Assembly (NCBI GenBank): GCA_026936325.1
Contig: JAPTHN010000008.1
Span: 16,646,259-16,710,258, forward strand
Source: Platynereis dumerilii
Taxonomy: Eukaryota; Annelida; Polychaeta; Phyllodocida; Nereididae
DNA: 64,000 nt
Direction of reading: 5' to 3'
In this document: positions 12,331 through 23,170 of the stretch, piece after piece
Numbering within the stretch: the first letter of the stretch is position 1
How the letters are laid out: each line of letters begins with the position of its first letter
Program-made: the position numbers and the translations under genes
The notes under the pieces: generated by a model
Seen by the model: the letters and a program-made list of their open reading frames with translations, nothing else
Told to the model about the DNA's origin: nothing
The model's database searches: none

Positions 12331-12625
12331 TTAATGACAAGTGTGTTGCTCAGTTTATTTGATTTGTAATTTGGCTATGGTATTTCGTTTGAAGTCAAAA
12401 AATTGTTTTTCTCATTTATATTGTTTTAATTATATTTTGAGTTTACATTTCGATTTTGAAATTGTGATATTTATGATATGTATGATATATGAAAGGTTTT
12501 ATGTTATCACTTATATACAAATGCAAAAAAAATTATAAAATGAAAAATATATGTTTTATGTGTCTGACATTTACATTATTAAAAATATTTGTGTTCATTT
12601 GGGTAAACCCTGCATGGCCGGGGAG

Positions 12626-13319
12626 TGTTAATTTTGTATAAGTAAAAATTAATTGTTCTTTGTTAAAATGATTATTTCAAGTTTTAATTACAAACTGATC
12701 CCCTAATTAATTAGTTTAATCTTCATGATTGCTCCCTATTGTCTCACTGGGTCTGACCAATGGGCATGATCACTGGACCATGACAGTGGGCAGATTTTCA
12801 ATTTTGCTGGTCACTCCAGCCATTGCCATGCTAAGAGCAACACATGTTGGCATCTTGTCAACCAAATAAGGTGTGTAGATTTATTTTATGTTCATTAGCT
12901 CATTGTATATTTGTTAGATTACATGGATTTTAGTTGATTAGAAAGTTATTTGTGAATTATTTTGTATTTATGAACTATTATTTATGGAACCTATTTCTAT
13001 GGAAATTTCCAGATCACAATGTCATGGTGACATGTTATGTCAATTAGCCAAGGTCTAATCAAGTGAGGGTTCCTTATGTCACCCCATAGTTTCTTGTGAG
13101 TTTATTTGATTATTTGTATGAAATTTATATATTTGATTTATTGGAATTTTGATATTATTTGACACTTTATTATATTTAGTTCACTTATTTGACATTGAAT
13201 TTTTATAAGATATTTATTTGGTACTGTTTTATTTTATTTGTAGATTTACCGCATCACTTAATTGTGTGAGTAAATAAAGTGGGGAAAATTCAAGTCAACT
13301 CGTTCAAGTCATTTCTACA
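12626..13319 (+). repeat. 3' LTR of the BEL/Pao-type element
   Basis: 694 bases, TGTTAATTTT to TTCTACA, preceded by a short purine-rich GGCCGGGGAG that may be the polypurine tract. Followed by the target duplication TCTAC at 13320-13324. Confidence 0.95.
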
Positions 13320-15196
13320 TCTACTCTTAACATAAATATACATTCTGACCAGTTTAAACCCATGTGCAGGATCTCAAAAGCCTTGACTACCTGCAATTTA
13401 GATTAAATATCAGTGGCATATATAGATGGCATTACCTTTAAGAGATCTTACCTATCAGCTGACTTTAAGAAAAGAAATTAAGCAAGAAACAGATGAAAAC
13501 TTCAAAAGACTCCAATTTCAAGGATATAGGTCTCATAAAAGGTCACTGTGAGGTCAATTTTGTAACTAGGATAAAATAACTTTAGCAGTGTTTTATCAAT
13601 ATGTAGGTACATCACTGTGTGTAATTTCATGAAGATTGTGTACTTTTTAGCTGCAGTGTGCATTCATTTTGCACAAGTGTGAACTTTTTTTTGGGTCACC
13701 CTGTATTGTTAGCATGGAATCTCCATCTAAAAATGATCAAAACTGCCCATTTTTCCTGTTAGGTAATATCTAAGATAAAAGTCATTATTCAGAAGTAAAA
13801 ATATGCGGTCATTACCACAAGAGCAAGTACATACCACCTCATTCAGACTGACAGAGTGTGATAAACCTATAACAGTAAACATTTCTCAGAAAATTTATAA
13901 AATATGTTATTTGCCAGCTTGTCCTCAATTTCATCATTCTGGTGAATAATTGTAGTAGAATCTACCTCACTTTTGAATTCTATGGTATATTAATGAGGTT
14001 TTTATGTGTTTTTTAAGAAATTTCACCACTGTGGAACTAGTACGTTTGCAACCATGTAAAGTGTAGCCAATGTTGAGTGAATCATCAGAAAACGAATAGA
14101 TAGAATGTTTGGAAGCATTTAGTTAAGTATGGAGTAAAATACTTTGACATTGCAATCTTAATGTGCAATAGTTGTACATGTTTGTATTAACCACATTTTC
14201 ACATAATTTACTGAATTTATGCTATTTTTGTTGTTCTATGCAATTAAAGATTGGTTGATTTTGGATGCCAGATAACCTACATCAACATTAAACACCCAAC
14301 ATCCATTTTAAGTACTCAAAATACATTAAGCATGAATATTACTGTTCATTTATAGCTTTTAATCTTATTTTTGTCTTTTTGTCCAATTGCAAAGACTTTC
14401 CATGTAATATCAAGGGATTCAACTTCATAGTGAAGCAGATACTTACAAACATTCTATGCATGCATTGTCTGATAATTTACTCAACTTTGTCTATCCTTTT
14501 ACATTGTTATGAAATGCTTGTTTCACTATGGCAAAATTTGTGATAAAATTCACAAAAACTCAACAAAGCATGTGACAATGAGATGATGAGACCAAATTTG
14601 CTAAAATTATTTACCCGAATTATGTAACTAACACAATCTGGTATTGCAAACATTTTCTCAGGCCTTTAGCCAGAAATGTTAGATGTTATAGGTTTATCAC
14701 ACCCCGTCAGTCTGGATGAAGTGGTACATACTTTCTTCAGAGACAATGACTGCATATTTTTACTTCTGAATAATGACTTTTACCTTAGATATTACCTAAC
14801 AGGAAAAATGGACAGTTTTGATCACTTTTTCATGGATATTACATGCTAAGAATGGGGTGTGATAAACGAAAAATCAAAACCTCAAATATCTCAAAAAATT
14901 CCCGACAGATTTTTTTGTTTGATACATCAAAATATTCGTCTGACCTTCCTCTACATCATTGCGCTAATCAAAACCTCAAATATCTCAAAAAATTCCCGAC
15001 AGATTTTTTCGTTTGATACATCAAAATATTCGTCTGACCTTCCTCTACATCATTGCGCTAATAGTTTTCTTGGTCAATTTTTTTAACCCCAAAGTTTGTT
15101 CAAGCTCGCTGTGAGGCCTAATTTCAACAAAGGTAAAATTTCATTATTAGTGTCATTAGAATTTCTTTTTTGCTATATCATTTCGATATCAACTTT

Positions 15197-15880
15197 AGAG
15201 TGGGTCGGGCAAGAAGCCCCGGTTAGGTGAGAGTCCCCCCCAGGGTTATATTTAAGTTACATTTTTGTGCTTTTTCTTATTGATAGGATTGAAGCTACAA
15301 GCTTTTTAGATGACGTCACAAATTTTCAGGGCAAACAGCACCAAACCATAGAAGTAATAAAGGTGCATGGTTTTTGTAACTTTGATTAAATTCAAATGGT
15401 TGTCAGAAATAACTTGGACATTTTTAAAAGTATAATGGATATCTGCATTGCTTCACTTTATGACCATTACATGAATATGATTTGGATCATATTTTTTTCA
15501 TTTTAACTCAAAATATAGAGGTCAAATTAAAATATGTGAGTTTGGGGTGAGAGGCCCCATTTGGTATGGGGGGTGAGGCCCCCCTTCACTGAGGCCTTGA
15601 AGCTGCGTCAGGAACCATTTCATGATCTGTACTTTACCTTAAATCTTGATAGAATAGCTAATTGAAATGGAAAAAATTTCACCAAAATTATAACAGGGCA
15701 AAAAAACATTAAAAAATTAATGTATGAACAGAAAAATTCTGAAATTCAGAAAAAGTGAATAGAATGCCTTAAAAATGATAGAAGAACCCCAAGAAATAAC
15801 TTTCAAGCTGAATGCACTCGTAAAAAAAATTGCCATAGGATTATAATAGAGTGGCTTCTTGCCCGATGGGTGGGGTAAGA
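15197..15880. mobile_element. Short TIR element (MITE-like), CGGGCAAGAAGCC ends
   Basis: GGTCGGGCAAGAAGCC at 15203-15218 is mirrored by GGCTTCTTGCCCGAT at 15853-15867. A related end (AGAGTGGGTCGGG.CAAGAAGCCCC..CAGGGTTATAT) recurs alone at 29921. Interior is AT-rich with no frame of note. The exact right boundary and any target duplication are uncertain, because a second similar word (GTGGGGTAAGAAGGC) follows at 15870. Confidence 0.5.
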
Positions 15881-16184
15881 AGGCTATTTGATATTTTTTA
15901 CAAAAAAAGCCATAACTCCTTTATTAAAATTGGTAGACATTTGTGATCCCTTCCTGACAACATAAGCATTTAAATAATCAACCACAAAAAGTAGGTCAAA
16001 TTGCACCTCGAAGTTAAGAATAAAATGATTTAATTCTAATAATGATTATCAACACAACACCATGATAATTAATGTTTAATAGACATAAGACTTCATCCAG
16101 ATCTAAGCCAGACAAACATGTATTTGCGATTTAATGGATTTTATCTATCACTTATCTTATTGCCTGGCCTTTGGTTTACAATCG
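15881..16184. other. No feature recognised
   Basis: AT-rich stretch between the MITE-like element and the inverted repeat at 16185; nothing supported. Confidence 0.5.
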
Positions 16185-16440
16185 AAGAATGGAAACTGCT
16201 GCATTAAGTTCTTGTTTCTTGGCTCTGCAAAGTGTAATTTGTAGCAACTCCAGAAATTCGTTCCTGGAAACCTAATACCAACAAAGATGCACTATTTGCA
16301 ATTCTGATTACTCTTGCAAAACAAATATTATGTGCACATTGCAATTGCGAAATAACTCTTTTGAGAAATGCAATCTTGACTGTTTATCACTCTGGAAGCA
16401 CTGATTGGATATCTTGTCTTTTGTGAATTACACTTTTTTT
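16185..16440. repeat. Inverted partner of 6745-6990
   Basis: Mirror copy of 6745-6990 (see there). It stands about 1.07 kb right of the foldback element's right end, nearly the same distance as its partner on the left. Confidence 0.7.
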
Positions 16441-17104
16441 AGGAGGCAGTTTTTCTAATATTCAGGCACTTCACATTTGCGGGTGATACTCCCATGTGCA
16501 CAGATTCATTCTAAAAGCAGAGAAGTTTATGGAACATATTAGGTCTATTCTGAAATCTATGATCATTTCATTATAACAGTCATTGGTGTTCAAAGTGAAC
16601 AACATATTTAGGCGCTTTTAATTTCATGCAACACAGCAAAGTACCGAATGATTTGGCAAACTTGAACCCCCGATGATTATTAGGTGCCATTACTTCTGAT
16701 TGCATAAAATGAGATAACTGAATAATTTTCTAATCCTACTTCTACTCTTGTGAAAAAAGGATATGAAAGTATTTCAATTGCTTCTATACATATCGTAACA
16801 AACCGTCACTGCCTAACTTGTCATTAAGTGTAAAGCAGTGTTGGAGGTCCCAAGGCAGGTCTCACTCTCGAGGCCCACCTCGGGGCCTCAGTCTCAGATA
16901 TCAAATCCTTGGCCTTGCCTTGGTCTCAAATGTTGTTGCCCCGACTACATCACTGGTGTATAGATGAGGTCATTATTTACTAAAAGCAGAGATCTAATTT
17001 GCTGCCTGTGATAAACAAACTTATTTTTGCGACATGAGATATTGATAAACTATCACCCATCTAGTATCTGCTGTGTGTATCTAGCTAGATTTCCATTCAG
17101 GCTT
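16441..17104. other. Unassigned; CCTCGG-rich patch at 16835-16935
   Basis: The patch is rich in GGCCTC/GAGGCC words (CGAGGCCCACCTCGGGGCCT) and resembles GTCTCGGCTTCGGCCTCG at 21740-21765. Such patches are often short MITE or SINE fragments, but no ends could be set. The rest is plain AT-rich sequence. Confidence 0.4.
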
Positions 17105-17131
17105 GTAACAAGTTGAGAGATATCCAGCAGC

Positions 17132-17242
17132 CCTGACTCTTCTCTCTCCTACCTGCATGGTGGCACAGCATGGCATGCAACTCTGTTTCTGCAAATGGCT
17201 TTTGGTATCAACTTGCATTCCCTTGGCATGCCACGAGTGAGC
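17132..17242. repeat. Motif M, copy A
   Basis: CCTGACTCTTCTCTCTCC through CACAGCATGGCATGCAACTC to TATCAACTTGCATTCCC. Longest version of the motif. Its following ~450 bases are also shared with copy B. Confidence 0.85.
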
Positions 17243-17697
17243 AAAATAGATTGATGTGAATTAGATTACTTGTACGGTTGCAGTGTTCATGGCAGATTCA
17301 TTACACAAAGGTAAAATAAATCACAAAGGGCAATCAGAACAAATTCCTAATTTATACAATATTTGGCTTCATTCTGCCATCCTCAAGTAAAAAGTGACAT
17401 GTTACAGGAAATGGAGAGTTTCCTATGAAATGCCATTTTGTACCTTAGGATGGAAGAATAAAGTCAAAATATTGTATAAAAAATGAATTTGTTCGGATTG
17501 ACCTTTGTGATTTATTATATCAAATTAATCAGTGTACTGAATGTCCCTGGATATTACATCTTTTGGTCAAATTGGACAACATAATTCTGAATTGACATGC
17601 ATATAAATATATAGAGTGTATCTAACAAATTAATGAAAGAAATATGAAGGCAAGGATTTACTGATGAAAATAAGTCTATGTCACTGAAAAAAGTGTA

Positions 17698-18784
17698 GAG
17701 TCAAGTATGGTAAATCCGTCCAGGAGGGTAAATCCGTCCACCCCCTAATGTAGGCATATATATTACAATTTGTACAGTTGTGAAAGTTGTAAAAGCAAGA
17801 GAAACTCGTTTTTCAAAAAATTTTGCCGTTTTTATGGTATTGACAACATTTTAAATGATATTCTGAACCTTTTATAAGGTGAAGACAAAAACAATACAAT
17901 CCTGTGACGTCGTCACAGCCGTTTTAAAAAAACAATTAGTTGGTCTTGTAGGCCACGAAGATCCCATGCGCTTGGTACTGGTAAGATAATATACTAAGTG
18001 TTGTAGGCCTATTTCCATCAGAAACAAAACATATTGAGGGATATATGATTAATGCATGGGATGATTGATTTTATTATTGTTATAGGGTTTCTTAAATAAC
18101 TGAACTCCATCACATGGAAGGGATATACAATGGAAATAAAAGTGGACAGATTTACCATCATTATTTTAAAACTGGCTTGACTGAGTGAAGGGAAATCCGT
18201 CCACCTACTTCAAATGGGCTTTAAAAGTACTTTTATGGCCTTTTTTATTTATAAATGGCATAGAACTGATTAAAGAAATTAGATTGAGCAATTACACCAC
18301 TTGATTTGGTTAAGAGGGTTTTTAAATTGTGATTGAGGTAGTCAATTGAAATTCTTGATAATTAATTTGACCTCTGTGACTTGATTCTTCTATTATAAAT
18401 AAGTGAAATCAGCACCCCAATGTTAGGATATTGGCAGAAAATCCTTTGTGACAGCTAATATATTGCAAAAGTTTTAAAAATCACAAGATATGATAGGTAT
18501 GTGTTGCATAATACCCTGTGGACGGATTTACCATCCTTGCTGGACGGATTTAGAAGCAACGTGGACGGATTTAGAAGCAACGTGGACGGATTTAGATGAC
18601 CTAACCTTTAATTTTTGTTGCTATGGTTTCTGCAAAAACTATTTGAGTATTCGACTGTTTTGGCTGCTGGTGGTAGTACAGAATATGCCCCTTCCAATGT
18701 GCTAACTTTTATTTCTGTATCTAATACCATTTCCCTTAAAATACAATTATAGCCAAAAGTGGACGGATTTACCCTCCTTGACTC
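17698..18784. mobile_element. 1.09-kb TIR element with iterated TAAATCCGTCCA word
   Basis: Ends GAGTCAAG..TAAATCCGTCCA (left) and TGGACGGATTTA..CTTGACTC (right) are inverted repeats flanked by TA on both sides. Copy B (23650-23655) has the uninterrupted site with a single TA, so the boundaries are solid. TA targets fit the Tc1/mariner/pogo supergroup. The terminal word TAAATCCGTCCA or its complement occurs at 17711, 17729, 18519, 18541, 18562, 18583 and 18760, with one-mismatch forms at 18143 and 18191. Four copies lie within 76 bases at 18519-18594. No transposase, so non-autonomous. The 71-residue frame at 18490 is produced by the repeats and is not a gene. Confidence 0.9.
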
Positions 18785-19693
18785 TACTGCTTCCCTAATC
18801 CCTATTTTGTATTAGTATCATAAAGGTCACCAAAATGCTCATTTTGGTGTACTTCAAATCAATTTCCAAAGGCAAGTTCATTTTGACTTGATTTTTCAAA
18901 ATTATTACTTTTTTTTAGATTTCACACACTTCTAGCAAAAGGTATATGGCCTCAACCTTTAACTGATCTGGCCAATAAAACTGAGTATTGACCGATGATG
19001 AAAAACCCAGTCACCCAAATCTTGCAAAGTTTTCTTCAACATTTTCTAATTGTTAGCGATTCGATGTAACCTCCTTTCAAATTCTAATGATGTCTTGGTT
19101 GTTTCCTGCATAACACATCAGATTCTGCATGTAGGTGTGCATTGTGTGAATCATTTGCAAAAATTTTCATTTCCAAGAAATCCAAGATATGAAAATGAGA
19201 TAATTAAATATTTATTTAGAATTTTGGAGTTGTGAAAACTCAGAATAAGTGACATGTGCATACTTACAAGTGTCTTTGCTTCCATAAAATGGTATCCTAT
19301 AGAAATTGAAAATAGTTATAATGCTTTACTCATATATCTACTCTGCTTGGAATTTAGGTAACAAGAGCAAAGCACTTGTTTCAAATCAAGGCTTACATAA
19401 AATTGATGAGTAACTGAGTTATCTCTCTTTTTCTTTTTAAAGATAAAGATTAGTGGAACAGCATTCTTGCAGGGCATTTTTTAAGAATTTATCAAATGCG
19501 AAATGGGCCCACCTCAGCCACCAACTCTGGAAAATCCCCACCACGGAAGGACATTTTTCCTACCAGTATTTTAGATTTCATGTTAAATCGTTAAATAGGT
19601 GGAACATAGGAACGAATTCCTTCTTCTGGCAAAATCCCAACAAGTTGCACAACTGAATTCTGTAACAGATTACTAGAGGCCATTATGGGGCTA

Positions 19694-19881
19694 CTATAAC
19701 AATAACACTACTTTCGAGGATGCTACTCTGTTTGAATGGCCCAAGGTGATGTCTGGCAGCCCAAGTGATTCAAAGCAGCACAAGCAGCGCGAGGGCTGCT
19801 GTGAAATCATGAGGGCTGCTAGACAACACCGGGGGCCATTCAAACAGATTAGCGTCCGAATAAAAAGTAGTGCTATTACTA
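19694..19881. mobile_element. Hairpin module a, copy 1
   Basis: Ends ATAACAATAACACTAC and GTAGTGCTATTACTAT bracket a long imperfect hairpin (19731-19850) whose arms begin CTGTTTGAATGGCCC. A second copy lies inverted at 22153-22345. The segment is absent from duplicated copy B, which supports insertion. Small palindromic MITE, family unknown. The minus-strand 75-residue frame here is an artefact. Confidence 0.65.
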
Positions 19882-20079
19882 TCATTATCCACTTACTAGG
19901 TTTGTTAAGTGAAATGAACAAGGGTCGTTATTGACAAAAACGGCACTTGGCCTTATAAACAAGGGTTGTTATTGACTATAACGGCCCCCAACTTTGTAAA
20001 CAAGGGCCTTTATTGACTTTAAGGGCCCTCAAAATTTTGCTAATGCTTTAGAGAACGGCCCTGCAAGTGGATGATAATA
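19882..20079. mobile_element. Module b, copy 1, with iterated AACAAGGG word
   Basis: Ends ATTATCCACTTACTAG and CTGCAAGTGGATGATAAT are inverted. Inside, AACAAGGG followed by TTATTGAC occurs three times at ~40-base spacing (19917, 19956, 19999), with ACGGC words between. A longer copy sits inverted at 21878-22150, again directly beside module a, so the two modules travel together. Confidence 0.6.
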
Positions 20080-20087
20080 CATAATAT

Positions 20088-20331
20088 CCAGGTGGGTTTG
20101 GAGTTTTTCTGGGCGGGAAATTAATTATTTCAGGGTAGCGGTGAAAGTAATTATTTATTTCAGGCATATGAAGTGACTAAAGTCCCTAATACCCATACCA
20201 AAATCAAGCAGCTCCTCGTTAAGAAATATTACTAGCTCAAGCTATTCAAGTTCGAGACTGGCCGAGAAGAATTTATTTATTTTCACCAAAACTGAGCAAT
20301 TAATTATTTATAAAAAAATCCCCCCCCCTGG
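20088..20331. mobile_element. MITE P, copy A
   Basis: Ends CCAGGTGGG and CCCCCCCTGG are short inverted repeats. The interior is marked by repeated ATTATTTATTTC words, GGCGGGAAATT near the left and CACCAAAACTGAGC near the right. Other copies: 27178-27429 and 33386-33632. The A and B copies occupy matching places in the duplicated segments, so the insertion predates that duplication. Confidence 0.65.
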
Positions 20332-20779
20332 ATATTTTAAAAATGGTCTTCCTCCTGGTAGTCATAGGCTAACTGGTGAGCACCAAAATTTGTGAGTCAA
20401 TAAAGTGATATGAAATCAATGCTGTGTCAAATAAAAACGCACGGCACAATAAGATTAATCTGTAGTCTTTCTGACTGTTTCATAGGATTGACCTTCCAAT
20501 CAAATTCTCGATTGTCCTGGAAGGATACACAATAACTCCTATAGGTGTTAATTGCTATCAAGGATAATTTACCAAATTCCAATTGAAGTGTCTCATTCTA
20601 AGTGAAATTATTTGTAATTTACAGAAATCAATTCAATTGAACAAGCAGCAATTAAAGCTTGAGATGTTGCTGTATACCTACATGTACTTGTTGCTGTACA
20701 AATTGAAAACACACAGTTAATCTTATCCTATTTTCTAAATCAGGTAAAAATAATAACTAGATAGACAGACATTATAACA

Positions 20780-20926
20780 AAACAACCCATGTCAGGGTCA
20801 CTGAGTAACAATATCACGAGCTGTTGTGTGAATTAATATCACTCGAGCCCGCAGGGCGAGAGTGATATTAATTCACACAACAGCTCGTGATATTATACGA
20901 AGTGACCTGACGCGTGGTTGTTTTGT
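20780..20926. mobile_element. Long hairpin (palindromic MITE)
   Basis: Arms 20780-20850 and 20853-20926 pair closely around CTCGAGCCCGCAGGGCGAG. Matching strings include ATCACGAGCTGTTGTGTGAA and its complement. Outward, ATCACCTGGTGAT (20930) and CAACCAGGTGATAATT (21205) may mark the full element's right part, so it could extend to about 21220. It is absent from copy B. Confidence 0.7.
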
Positions 20927-21411
20927 TTTTATCACCTGGTGATTTTACCTCAAATTTTTACTTATAAACAGAGACTATTTTCTGTTATTACAAAAATGTG
21001 ACGTCGCCAGGGAGCAACAATGGACATGACGTAACAATCCCATTGTTTTGGCCACTGTTTGGTTTGTGACATCATCAGGCAGCTGAAATGCTGGTGATAT
21101 CATAACCATTGTTAAAAAATATCGCCCTTGAAGGGTGGTATTTTTTACAATATCATAGGCCCTGATATTTTGAGTGTAAACAGTGATATTCACAGCCAAC
21201 CAGGTGATAATTAGATAGATAGCAAGATAGACAAATGGTAGTTGGTGAGCCAAATAGTTCAGATGCAAAAAGAAAGCGGGTATATTTTTTTGCTAAACAT
21301 AATTATGTTACTGACGATTTTTTGTATCTGAAATTGAACAGGCAAATATTTAATTTACTAACATGTATAAGTCTGAAAATTTTGTTGCAGAATATAAAAA
21401 ATAGTGTATTA

Positions 21412-21688
21412 GTCAGGGGTAAAAACATGATAAGTGGCTTATTAAAAGTGGTTGAGGCATTTCAGAGTAGAATTTGTCATCCCATTAAATTAAGTCAATT
21501 TGAGGGTGCTGATTTCAAATTTTGGGGATGACATTCTCTATCTGGCATAATAAGCTCTCAAAATGGCCGAAAAAAAAATGGCCTCCAAAAAAACTTCAAC
21601 GAGTTCTAACTCCCTCACAAATTGTCATTCAATGGGATGACAAATTCTACTCTAAAATGCCTCCGCATGTTTGAATATGGCCCCTGAC
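21412..21688. mobile_element. 277-bp TIR MITE, TA target
   Basis: GTCAGGGG at 21412 and CCCCTGAC ending at 21688 are flanked by TA on both sides (21410-21411 and 21689-21690). Inner inverted arms GCATTT.AGAGTAGAATTTG (21459) and its mirror (21631) extend the TIR. No coding content. Confidence 0.75.
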
Positions 21689-21877
21689 TATATGTTGAGT
21701 CAACGAATATTGAGTTTTACTGGCCTCAGCTAATAGTATTGGTCTCGGCTTCGGCCTCGAACAATATTACAGCTTTGGCCAATAAAGATCGATAATGGTC
21801 TCCTCACCATCCACTATATATAAAAATATATATGAATTCCCTGGGAACATTCCCGAAGGCAGCATTTGTTCTATTAT

Positions 21878-22150
21878 TATCCACTTGCAGGGCCGTTCCC
21901 TAGTTCATTAGCAAAATTTAGAGGGCTGCTGATTCCCCATAACGGCCCTTGTTTACATTTTAGAGGGCCGTTATAGACTTCAAAGTGTCAAAATGGTAAG
22001 CTTGCTGTTATGACATCATCACTCATGGCGTCACAATTGCCACATGACATTTGTGACATCACCAGTGATGACGTAAAAATTGAACAACAAGAAGTGAAGT
22101 GATTGTTCTGACATTGTTAGCATAAGATTTGATTGGCAAATGGATAATAA
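21878..22150. mobile_element. Module b, copy 2 (inverted relative to copy 1)
   Basis: TTATTATCCACTTGCAGG on the left and GGCAAATGGATAATAATAG on the right. It shares AACGGCCCTTGTTTAC and GCTAATGAACTAGGG-type strings in reverse with 19882-20079. It contains several TGACGTCA-like words (GATGACGT, GACATCA). Confidence 0.6.
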
Positions 22151-22152
22151 TA

Positions 22153-22345
22153 GTAATTTATAACACTACTTTTTTTCAGGCCCTATGCTGTTTGAATGGC
22201 CCTCGGTAATGTCCAGCGGCCCTCGTGATTGCACAGCAGCCCTCGTGCTGCTCGTGCTGCTTTGAATCACTTGGGCTGCTGGACATTACCTTGGGCCATT
22301 CAAACAGCATAGCGCCCTCAAAAGTAGTGTTATTGTTATATTAAA
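22153..22345. mobile_element. Hairpin module a, copy 2 (inverted)
   Basis: Hairpin arms begin CTGTTTGAATGGCCCTCGG at 22189 and end CCATTCAAACAG at 22309. Ends are ATAACACTACTTT and GTAGTGTTATTGTTAT. Lies next to module b, as in copy 1. Confidence 0.65.
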
Positions 22346-22574
22346 AGAATTCTGTTTTAATTTTTTATCAAGTGGATGAATAATTATGATAAATAAAAGG
22401 TCTTGTTCATCTGATGCTTGAATGTTGAATCTTCTCCAATTTAAACTGTCCTGCCTAATTTGAAATATTCTAGTTAAGCTTCCTTCAACTTCTGATTGCT
22501 TTTACATGGTCTATACACATAATCAGAGAAAGAGATCTTGAACTTCAGACTGCATTTTTTAGACAAAGTTTATA

Positions 22575-23060
22575 AAAATACTTTATTCTTTTTTCTCCAG
22601 GAATAAGTGTAATAAATGCAAGGGCACCGGTTCTTAATTTTAATCAAGAACTGAAGGTACATTGAAATACAGTACTACAATGCATGACATTGTAACATAT
22701 TAATTATAGGCACTAGTCAGAGAGTGGCATATTATTTTCGTCTTCCTAATATAGCAGCTTTTGCCCTTTTAAAACCTTGCGAAAAATGGGTAAAAACACA
22801 ATCTGTCTCCCTGTCTGTGCATGTACAATGTCATCTCAATGCCAACTTTCAGGTTTTAAATTGAATATATTCACACAATATCCGTTTGAAGCATGGTTTT
22901 AAAACCCTGCTGAGCGTTGATAAGGGCACATATCTACCATACTGATGAGCCAATAAGGTCTGGTATATATAATAAAAGGCTCCATGCAAGGGCAAGACCT
23001 TCTTTGCGTCAATTTGTAGCAACTCAGGGGTCCTCCGCCATGTTGCAAATTACGACGTGA
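22575..23060. repeat. Block R, copy 2 (uninterrupted)
   Basis: Continuous version of the block that is split at 3440/6043 in copy 1. It joins directly to motif M copy B at 23069. Confidence 0.75.
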
Positions 23061-23068
23061 ATTGAATT

Positions 23069-23170
23069 CCTTTTCCTACCTGAATGATGGCACAGCATGG
23101 CATGCAACTCTGTTTCTGCAAATGGCTTTTAGTATCAACTTGCATTCCCCAGCCCAGGGCATGAGTGAGC
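23069..23170. repeat. Motif M, copy B
   Basis: CACAGCATGGCATGCAACTC, TTCTGCAAATGGCTTTTAG and TATCAACTTGCATTCCCC..CCCAGGGCATGAGTG. In the plus frame used by the copy at 33241 it reads to a stop within the core, another sign that the motif is not protein-coding. Confidence 0.85.

Larger units (their letters stand above)
10741..13319 (+). mobile_element. BEL/Pao-type LTR retrotransposon, reduced and broken
   Basis: Two 694-base LTRs (10741-11434 and 12626-13319) begin TGTTAATTTT and end TTCTACA. They flank about 1.2 kb of internal DNA. A 5-bp target duplication, TCTAC, lies at 10736-10740 and 13320-13324, fitting BEL/Pao or Gypsy integration. Only an integrase remnant of the coding region is left; gag, protease and reverse transcriptase are missing and the interior is rearranged, so this is a broken, non-autonomous copy with several defects. 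The LTRs are nearly identical by eye (a handful of differences), so insertion is recent. It sits inside the TIR element at 8238-13704. Confidence 0.9.
8238..13704. mobile_element. TIR element, Tc1/mariner-like ends, inside foldback
   Basis: Ends are CAGGGTGACCCAAAAAAAAG at 8238 and its exact complement ending at 13704; the match runs about 28 bases. The CAGGGTGxCCCAAAAA style is common in Tc1/mariner transposons. The right flank is TA; the left flank is GA, so the expected TA duplication is intact on one side only. The opposite foldback arm (14845-14853) shows what the uninterrupted site looks like and supports an insertion here. At ~5.5 kb it is much longer than a mariner, partly because an LTR element sits inside. 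No transposase was recognised. Confidence 0.6.
8066..15118. mobile_element. Foldback element split by a nested insertion
   Basis: The left arm (8066-8236, starting near GGCCACAGCGAGCTTG) matches the reverse complement of 14853-15118. The arm continues inward as 13707-13890 against 14670-14845. Joining the two left pieces gives arms of ~350 bases and an original element of about 1.6 kb, interrupted by the element at 8238-13704. The right arm carries an extra ~94-bp tandem duplication (14873 and 14967) absent on the left. No transposase frame is visible, so it is non-autonomous. The outer target duplication is unclear. Confidence 0.75.
17105..22560. repeat. Segmental tandem duplication, copy A
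   Basis: Copy A aligns in order with copy B (23058-28090): motif M (17132 / 23069), TTGTATAAA..TGAATTTGTT.GGATTGACCTTT, the ATGTC..TTCCTGCAT stretch (19090 / 23980), GTGTCTT.TCTTCCATAAAATGGTAT (19270 / 26590), MITE P (20088 / 27178), TATATGAATTCCCTGGG (21830 / 27833) and TGGATGAAT..TATGATAAATAAA (22372 / 27902). Similarity is high but clearly diverged. Interruptions are lineage-specific transposons: 17698-18784 and the hairpin modules are only in A; 24009-26427 and the SINE only in B. Confidence 0.85.
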
